The position numbers and the translations under genes were made by a program. The notes below the pieces were generated by a model. The model was not told the DNA's origin. It did no database searches and was given only the letters and a program-made list of their open reading frames with translations. Positions 7,894-11,280 of a stretch of DNA of 11,280 nucleotides are shown piece after piece. Origin of the DNA: Tissierellia bacterium (GTDB lineage Bacteria; Bacillota_A; Clostridia; Tissierellales; Peptoniphilaceae); the NCBI GenBank assembly GCA_012728775.1, contig JAAYEN010000085.1:1-11280 (forward strand), read 5' to 3'. Within the stretch, counting starts at the first letter, position 1, and each line of letters opens with the position of its first letter.

Positions 7894-7940
7894 AAATGGG
7901 TAAGCTAGAGATGAATAATCCTACTTACCCATTTTTCTTT
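7894..7940 (+). terminator. Intrinsic terminator after the decarboxylase gene
   Basis: AAATGGGTAAG (7894-7904) pairs perfectly over 11 bases with CTTACCCATTT (7924-7934). The inner TAG/CTA extends the stem past a bulged C, and the T-rich TTTTTCTTT follows. It lies 15 bases past the stop codon and separates the decarboxylase from the lrp transcript. Confidence 0.92.
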
Positions 7941-7983
7941 ACTAATCGTAACTCCAAATAAGGTAATTAATTCTATATCAGAA

Positions 7984-8009
7984 GATTTACTTAACATTAG
8001 TAGTAAATC
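7984..8009. promoter_or_regulatory. Inverted repeat upstream of lrp, possible operator
   Basis: GATTTAC (7984-7990) and GTAAATC (8003-8009) form a perfect 7-bp inverted repeat with a 12-base AT-rich spacer, ending 10 bases before the -35 box of the lrp-like gene. Lrp/AsnC regulators commonly autoregulate from AT-rich dyad sites near their own promoter, so this is a plausible operator. That it binds this regulator is inferred from position only. Confidence 0.45.
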
Positions 8010-8019
8010 AGCAGATATA

Positions 8020-8048
8020 TTGCTCAAATAATTACGGTGTGTTACTAT
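8020..8048 (+). promoter_or_regulatory. Promoter of the lrp - P5C dehydrogenase operon
   Basis: TTGCTC (8020-8025), a 17-base spacer and TACTAT (8043-8048) with a TGn extension (8040-8042) make a good sigma-A promoter. Start of transcription near 8055 would leave a leader of only about 11 bases, just enough for the AGAGGTG ribosome binding site. Confidence 0.65.
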
Positions 8049-8065
8049 TATTTCAGAGGTGAGAG

Positions 8066-8542
8066 ATGAAATTAGATTCAACGAGTTTAAAAATTGTTAG
8101 CAGATTACTTATGGACGGAAGACTAACTCACCAAGCTCTTGCAGACGAATTTAACTATTCGAGACCAGCTATACATCAAAGAATTAATAAACTTGAAGGT
8201 AGTGGAGTCATCGAAGGATACAAAGCAGATGTGGATTTTAGAAAACTAGGATTTAATATCGATGCTTTTGTAATAGTTAACGTGCACACATTGGATTACA
8301 ATAAGACCATTTCTGATATTATAAATTTGTCAGAAGAAGGAATCTATGTGGAAAAAGTCTTTAGAATTACAGGAGATAATTGTATTTTAATAAAATTACT
8401 TGTAACTTCTACAGAATACTTAAGATTATTCCATGACAAAATATTGAAAATAGATGGTCTTATAGAGACTAATACCATGTTAGTAATGCAAGCGGAAGAT
8501 AATGTTTTTGATGGAAGATTTGTACAAAATAACGAAGAATAG
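8066..8542 (+). CDS. Lrp/AsnC-family transcriptional regulator
   Basis: This is a feast/famine-type DNA-binding regulator, normally an oligomer of dimers whose C-terminal RAM domain senses an amino acid. At 158 residues it has the family's usual size. Residues 5-60 form the AsnC-type winged helix-turn-helix: LKIVSRLLMDGRLTHQALADE, then SRPAIHQRINKLEGSGVI with the recognition helix near 33-45. Residues 64-145 form the RAM domain, with the Gly-Asp effector-site turn in RITGDNCILIKL (100-111). AGAGGTG precedes the ATG. The P5C dehydrogenase gene follows after 12 bases, so the two are almost certainly co-transcribed. By analogy with Lrp/PutR-type regulators of proline degradation, proline or a related amino acid is a reasonable effector, but this is inferred from the neighbour. 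Confidence 0.93.
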   Translation: MKLDSTSLKIVSRLLMDGRLTHQALADEFNYSRPAIHQRINKLEGSGVIEGYKADVDFRKLGFNIDAFVIVNVHTLDYNKTISDIINLSEEGIYVEKVFRITGDNCILIKLLVTSTEYLRLFHDKILKIDGLIETNTMLVMQAEDNVFDGRFVQNNEE

Positions 8543-8554
8543 CGGGAGGAAGAA

Positions 8555-10150
8555 TTGAAGAACTTATTGGCAAAGGTTGTACCTTTTAAAAATGAAAAAG
8601 TAGTAACTTATACACAAGACTCTGCAGAATACAAAAGTCTAATGGACGAGTATAACAGAATGGAAGAGGATTTTGTAGAAATTCCGGTAATTATTGGGGG
8701 AGAAAAAATTTATACAGGAAATACTCAAGATATAGTAATTCCTCACGACAATAAAAAAGTTATCGGAAAATTCCATTTAGCTGGAAAAGAAGAAGCCCAA
8801 AGAGCCATCGATTCAGCTTTAGAAGCTAGAAAAAAATGGGCGAAACTAGACTGGGATGAAAGAGTAAGCATTTTCTTAAGAGCAGCAGCGCTTGCAGCAG
8901 GTCCTTGGAGAGATAAACTAAATGCATCTACTATGATTAGTCAATCCAAAACTTACAAACAAGCAGAAATAGATGCAGCAGCAGAATTAGTAGACTTTTT
9001 CAAAAGCAATGCTAGTTTACTATGCAAGATTTATTCAGATCAACCAATTAGCACAGATACTACTTGGAATAGACAAAGTTTTAGACCATTAGAAGGATTT
9101 ATCTTTGCAGTATCTCCATTTAACTTTACATCTATTTGTGCAAATTTACCATCTGCACCAGCAATGGCAGGAAATGTAGCACTTTGGAAACCATCTAGCT
9201 CAGCAGTATATTCAAACTATGTAGTTTATCAAATGCTAGAAGCAGCAGGACTTCCTGCAGGAGTTATTAACTTTATTCCAGGTAGAAGTAGAGAAATTGG
9301 AGATGTAATAATTTCTAATCCTAATTTTGCAGGCATTCATTTTACAGGCTCTACAAGTTCATTCCAAAATATGTTTAAACAAGTGGGAGAAAATATAGAA
9401 AAATATAAAACTTTCCCAAGATTAGTTGGAGAAACTGGTGGCAAAAACTTTGTTATAGCACATAAAACTGCTGATATTAAATTATTAGCAAGGGGCTTAA
9501 GAGATGGAGCTTTTGAATATCAAGGCCAAAAATGTTCTGCAGCATCTAGAGCATATATTCCTACAAGTATTTGGGAAGAAGTGAAGGAAGTATTATTCGA
9601 AGACATGAAAAAAGTTAAAGTAGGATCAGTTTCTGAATTCGACACTTTCATGGGTGCTGTAATAGACAAAGGAGCATTTAAAAGCATTACTGAATTTATC
9701 GATTATGCAAAAAATAGCGATGATGCAGAAATTATTTACGGTGGAGAATATAGTGATGAAAAAGGATTTTTTATCGATCCGACAATAATACTAACTACAA
9801 ATCCACATTTTAAAACTATGGAAGAAGAAATCTTTGGACCAGTATTGACAATCTACTTATACGAAGATGAAAAATATGAAGAAGTACTTCGATTAGCTAA
9901 TGAAACATCTATATATGCCTTAACAGGATCTATATTTGCAGAAGATCGTTATGCAATTAATCTAGCTAATGATATTTTAGAAGATGCAGCTGGAAACTTC
10001 TATGTAAATGTAAGACCAACTGGAGCAGTAGTAGGACAACAACCATTCGGCGGCGCTAGACTTTCAGGAACTAATGATAAAGCAGGAGCCATCAACAATA
10101 TGATGAGATGGGTAAGTCCACGAGTAGTAAAAGAAGAATTTATTAGATAA
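8555..10150 (+). CDS. 1-pyrroline-5-carboxylate dehydrogenase, ALDH4A1 type
   Basis: This NAD-dependent aldehyde dehydrogenase oxidises glutamate gamma-semialdehyde (open-ring pyrroline-5-carboxylate) to glutamate, the last step of proline, ornithine and arginine degradation. At 531 residues it shows N190 (SPFNF), K212 (LWKPS), the FTGS nucleotide-binding turn (263-266), general base E293 (GETGGKN), nucleophile C327 (GQKCSAASR) and EEIFGP at 424-429. Specific stretches (AEIDAAAELVDFF, YQGQKCSA, AAGNFYVN, VGQQPFGGARLSGTNDK) closely recall mitochondrial ALDH4A1 and its bacterial relatives rather than the Bacillus RocA type; this rests on remembered sequence, not a search. The start is TTG, with GGAGG 5 bases upstream; the next in-frame Met is residue 30, too far in. 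No proline dehydrogenase domain is fused and no putA/putB gene is in the window, so the substrate may come from ornithine or from pathways encoded elsewhere. It is the second gene of the lrp operon. Confidence 0.93.
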   Translation: MKNLLAKVVPFKNEKVVTYTQDSAEYKSLMDEYNRMEEDFVEIPVIIGGEKIYTGNTQDIVIPHDNKKVIGKFHLAGKEEAQRAIDSALEARKKWAKLDWDERVSIFLRAAALAAGPWRDKLNASTMISQSKTYKQAEIDAAAELVDFFKSNASLLCKIYSDQPISTDTTWNRQSFRPLEGFIFAVSPFNFTSICANLPSAPAMAGNVALWKPSSSAVYSNYVVYQMLEAAGLPAGVINFIPGRSREIGDVIISNPNFAGIHFTGSTSSFQNMFKQVGENIEKYKTFPRLVGETGGKNFVIAHKTADIKLLARGLRDGAFEYQGQKCSAASRAYIPTSIWEEVKEVLFEDMKKVKVGSVSEFDTFMGAVIDKGAFKSITEFIDYAKNSDDAEIIYGGEYSDEKGFFIDPTIILTTNPHFKTMEEEIFGPVLTIYLYEDEKYEEVLRLANETSIYALTGSIFAEDRYAINLANDILEDAAGNFYVNVRPTGAVVGQQPFGGARLSGTNDKAGAINNMMRWVSPRVVKEEFIR

Positions 10151-10165
10151 GAAAATAAATAATAG

Positions 10166-10203
10166 CCCATCCTTTGAATTAAATTTCAAAAAGGATGGGT
10201 TTT
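10166..10203 (+). terminator. Intrinsic terminator between convergent genes
   Basis: CCCATCCTTT (10166-10175) pairs with AAAGGATGGG (10190-10199). An additional GAA/TTC closes the loop, with a two-A bulge, and TTTT follows. It ends the dehydrogenase transcript 15 bases past its stop. On the other strand the T-run is interrupted, so it would only weakly stop the convergent regulator transcript. Confidence 0.88.
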
Positions 10204-10222
10204 AATTTATTCTATTTCATTT

Positions 10223-10819
10223 TCATGAAGTAATTATAGTGATTTTTTCACCATCTTTAAAAGGATTAGGTAAATTTACAGTCAAAATCTTGGCAACTTT
10301 ATTGGTATTATTTACCCAATTATGATCTACATCTGAATGAATTTGGATGCTGTCTCCTGGATACAAAATATAACGATTTTTATCTACAATAACAGTAACT
10401 ACTCCTTCAAGAACATATACAAATTCTTCACCGAAATGGTTATATAATTCAACATCGGTTCTATTCAAACTAGTTAATGGCTGTAATTGAAAGAGCCTAG
10501 GGAGCATATCGAATTCTTTTACTTTATCACTTAAAACAAATTGGATAATATAAGGGCTTATCTGATTAGCACTTAAATCGAAACTCCTAATAACTGGATC
10601 GCTATCTAATTTTGGTTCATTTTTTTCAAAAAACTCAGATAAATCCATATTATAAACACTTACTACCTTCGCCAAAGAGTCTATGGCAATGGAGGATATG
10701 CCTCTTTCTACCTGGGATAATAATCCAACAGATAACCCTGTTTTTTTACTTAATTCTTTTAACGTCAATTTATTAATGGTTCTAAGATTTTTTAACTTAG
10801 CTCCCACATTATTATCCAT
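10223..10819 (-). CDS. XRE-family regulator with C-terminal cupin domain
   Basis: This is a 198-residue transcription factor combining a DNA-binding XRE/Cro helix-turn-helix (about 7-62: LKNLRTINKLTLKELSKKTG, then LSVGLLSQVERG) with a small-molecule-sensing cupin_2 barrel (about 105-185). The cupin motifs are visible: H128 with E131/E132 in NHFGEEFVYVLEG, PGD at 154-156, and H166 in VDHNW. Several polar or His residues suitable for metal or ligand binding are therefore kept. The length is typical of this fusion, which often represses or activates a nearby catabolic operon in response to a substrate. GGAG lies 5 bases before the ATG. It is convergent with the P5C dehydrogenase gene and divergent from the glycyl-radical activase gene. 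Control of the latter through the shared intergenic region is the simplest reading. The effector cannot be named. Confidence 0.92.
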   Translation of the reverse strand: MDNNVGAKLKNLRTINKLTLKELSKKTGLSVGLLSQVERGISSIAIDSLAKVVSVYNMDLSEFFEKNEPKLDSDPVIRSFDLSANQISPYIIQFVLSDKVKEFDMLPRLFQLQPLTSLNRTDVELYNHFGEEFVYVLEGVVTVIVDKNRYILYPGDSIQIHSDVDHNWVNNTNKVAKILTVNLPNPFKDGEKITIITS

Positions 10820-10863
10820 GGTATCTCCATTTCTTTTTCAATCACAATATCTAATCTAAAGTG

Positions 10864-10892
10864 ATAATAACAAAAAGATTTTATAGTGTCAA
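10864..10892 (-). promoter_or_regulatory. Promoter of the XRE-cupin regulator
   Basis: On the minus strand TTGACA (10892-10887), a 17-base spacer and TATTAT (10869-10864) form a near-consensus sigma-A promoter, with transcription starting near 10857, about 37 bases before the regulator ATG. The CACTAT word (10888-10883) overlaps the -35 box. Confidence 0.8.
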
Positions 10893-10990
10893 TTAGAAAG
10901 CATCTGAAGTTAAGTAAAAAGTAATTGGGATATATTTACTTTTGTAAATTAAAATAGTTGGGAAAACGCTATCCTGGTAAAATAAACTTA

Positions 10991-11026
10991 CACTATGAAG
11001 GAAAGGAAAGGCGAATTTACATAGTG
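10991..11026. promoter_or_regulatory. CACTATG/CATAGTG inverted repeat, possible operator
   Basis: CACTATG (10991-10997) and CATAGTG (11020-11026) are perfect 7-bp inverted half-sites with a 22-base spacer that contains a purine-rich GGAAA repeat. The centres are 29 bases apart, close to three helical turns. The right arm ends one base before the rightward -35 box. A third copy, ATAGTG, lies in the leftward promoter (10883-10888). The layout fits binding by the adjacent regulator, but this is inferred. Confidence 0.45.
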
Positions 11027-11027
11027 A

Positions 11028-11055
11028 TTGACAGTAACAACGAGAATGATATAAT
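11028..11055 (+). promoter_or_regulatory. Promoter of the glycyl-radical activase gene
   Basis: TTGACA (11028-11033) and TATAAT (11050-11055) are both perfect consensus hexamers with a 16-base spacer. Transcription should start near 11062, giving a leader of about 127 bases, far longer than other leaders in this window. A promoter this strong would normally be held by a repressor. Confidence 0.82.
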
Positions 11056-11065
11056 ATGTGTATAG

Positions 11066-11081
11066 TTTCATAAATATGAAA
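11066..11081. repeat. Inverted repeat at the transcription start, possible operator
   Basis: TTTCATA (11066-11072) and TATGAAA (11075-11081) form a perfect 16-base palindrome with a 2-base centre, beginning about 4 bases after the predicted transcription start of the activase. Its position suits a repressor operator; in RNA the two-base loop would be too small for a full stem. Confidence 0.5.
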
Positions 11082-11125
11082 TACGGGTTCAAAAAAAATG
11101 AAAAAGCGATAATATTTTAAGTAAA

Positions 11126-11144
11126 AGAATACCTTTAGTATTCT
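11126..11144 (+). other. Small perfect hairpin in the activase leader
   Basis: AGAATAC (11126-11132) and GTATTCT (11138-11144) form a 7-bp stem with the loop CTTTA, in the middle of the long leader. No T-run of terminator quality follows (AATTATTTT), so it could be an RNA stability or regulatory element, a weak attenuator, or a second DNA-binding dyad. I do not recognise a known riboswitch class in this leader. Confidence 0.4.
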
Positions 11145-11188
11145 AATTATTTTAAAACTTAGGCAAACGTTTAACGAAGGGGTGAAAA

Positions 11189-11280
11189 ATGAAAGGAAAT
11201 CTAGCGACAATATTTAATATACAAAAATATTCCCTCCATGATGGGCCGGGAATAAGAACTACAGTTTTCTTTAAAGGATG
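11189..11280 (+). CDS. Glycyl-radical-enzyme activating enzyme (5' part)
   Basis: Only the first 30 codons and two bases are present; the gene runs off the right edge. The residues [16 protein letters not shown] near 15-30 are the hallmark N-terminus of radical-SAM activases that install the glycyl radical in pyruvate-formate-lyase-like enzymes. The wording [11 protein letters not shown] with FFKG is closer to activases of dehydratases, decarboxylases and choline or hydroxyproline lyases than to PflA itself. The Cys triad that holds the iron-sulfur cluster would begin at the next codon (TG-, Cys or Trp) and is outside the window. AAGGGGTG lies just before the ATG. The partner enzyme is expected downstream. 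It is transcribed divergently from the XRE-cupin regulator behind a strong promoter and a long leader. The family call is firm; the substrate of the partner enzyme is unknown. Confidence 0.88.
   Translation, partial: MKGNLATIFNIQKYSLHDGPGIRTTVFFKG

Noticed and set aside
10998..11011. GGAAA short tandem repeat between the CACTATG arms
   Set aside because: About three units in a purine-rich spacer are too few to call a functional repeat; noted only as part of the possible operator.
10893..11210. 105-codon minus-strand open frame in the divergent intergenic region
   Set aside because: It is Phe/Tyr/Ser-rich low-complexity translation of AT-rich DNA, runs antisense through the activase promoter and start, and covers two well-formed promoters.
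1..11280. Mobile element, CRISPR array, tRNA or rRNA
   Set aside because: I saw no transposase or integrase, no spaced direct repeats and no tRNA- or rRNA-like sequence on either strand.

Overview
The window is a strongly AT-rich stretch of bacterial chromosome. It has short intergenic gaps, purine-rich GGAGG-type ribosome binding sites, GTG and TTG starts beside ATG, and hairpin-plus-T-run terminators. Together with a glycyl-radical-enzyme activase at the right edge and amino-acid catabolic genes, this points to a low-GC anaerobic Firmicute (Clostridia or Tissierellia type, probably an amino-acid fermenter). That placement is inferred from gene content and base composition, not from a marker tree. 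Nothing in the window looks like a mobile element, CRISPR array, tRNA or rRNA.

Left part (1-1870): an unrecognised 219-residue soluble protein, then an AT-rich intergenic stretch with a perfect 12-bp inverted repeat. Next is a single-gene unit for a 10-helix EamA/DMT-family transporter, with its own extended -10 promoter and a hairpin terminator.

Middle part (1900-6093): an apparent three-gene operon. It holds typA/bipA (ribosome-associated GTPase), a two-HKD cardiolipin synthase, and a class IV PLP aminotransferase or aminodeoxychorismate-lyase-like enzyme. Gaps are 5 and 10 bases and a strong terminator closes the unit. The start of typA is odd: the good Shine-Dalgarno abuts the only nearby ATG, while an in-frame ATT lies at normal spacing.

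Right-middle part (6170-10203): a single-gene unit for a thiamine-diphosphate 2-oxo-acid decarboxylase (pyruvate/indolepyruvate decarboxylase family) with its own terminator. It is followed by a two-gene unit of an Lrp/AsnC regulator and an aldehyde dehydrogenase that strongly resembles the ALDH4A1 type of 1-pyrroline-5-carboxylate dehydrogenase. The regulator probably controls proline/ornithine/arginine-derived glutamate-semialdehyde oxidation. A perfect inverted repeat sits just upstream of the lrp promoter.

Right edge (10223-11280): a leftward XRE-cupin regulator and, divergent from it, the first 30 codons of a glycyl-radical-enzyme activating enzyme. The 369-base gap between them carries two near-consensus divergent promoters, repeated CACTAT/ATAGTG words and a long leader with two perfect inverted repeats. 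It looks like the control region of a regulated glycyl-radical pathway whose main enzyme lies beyond the window.
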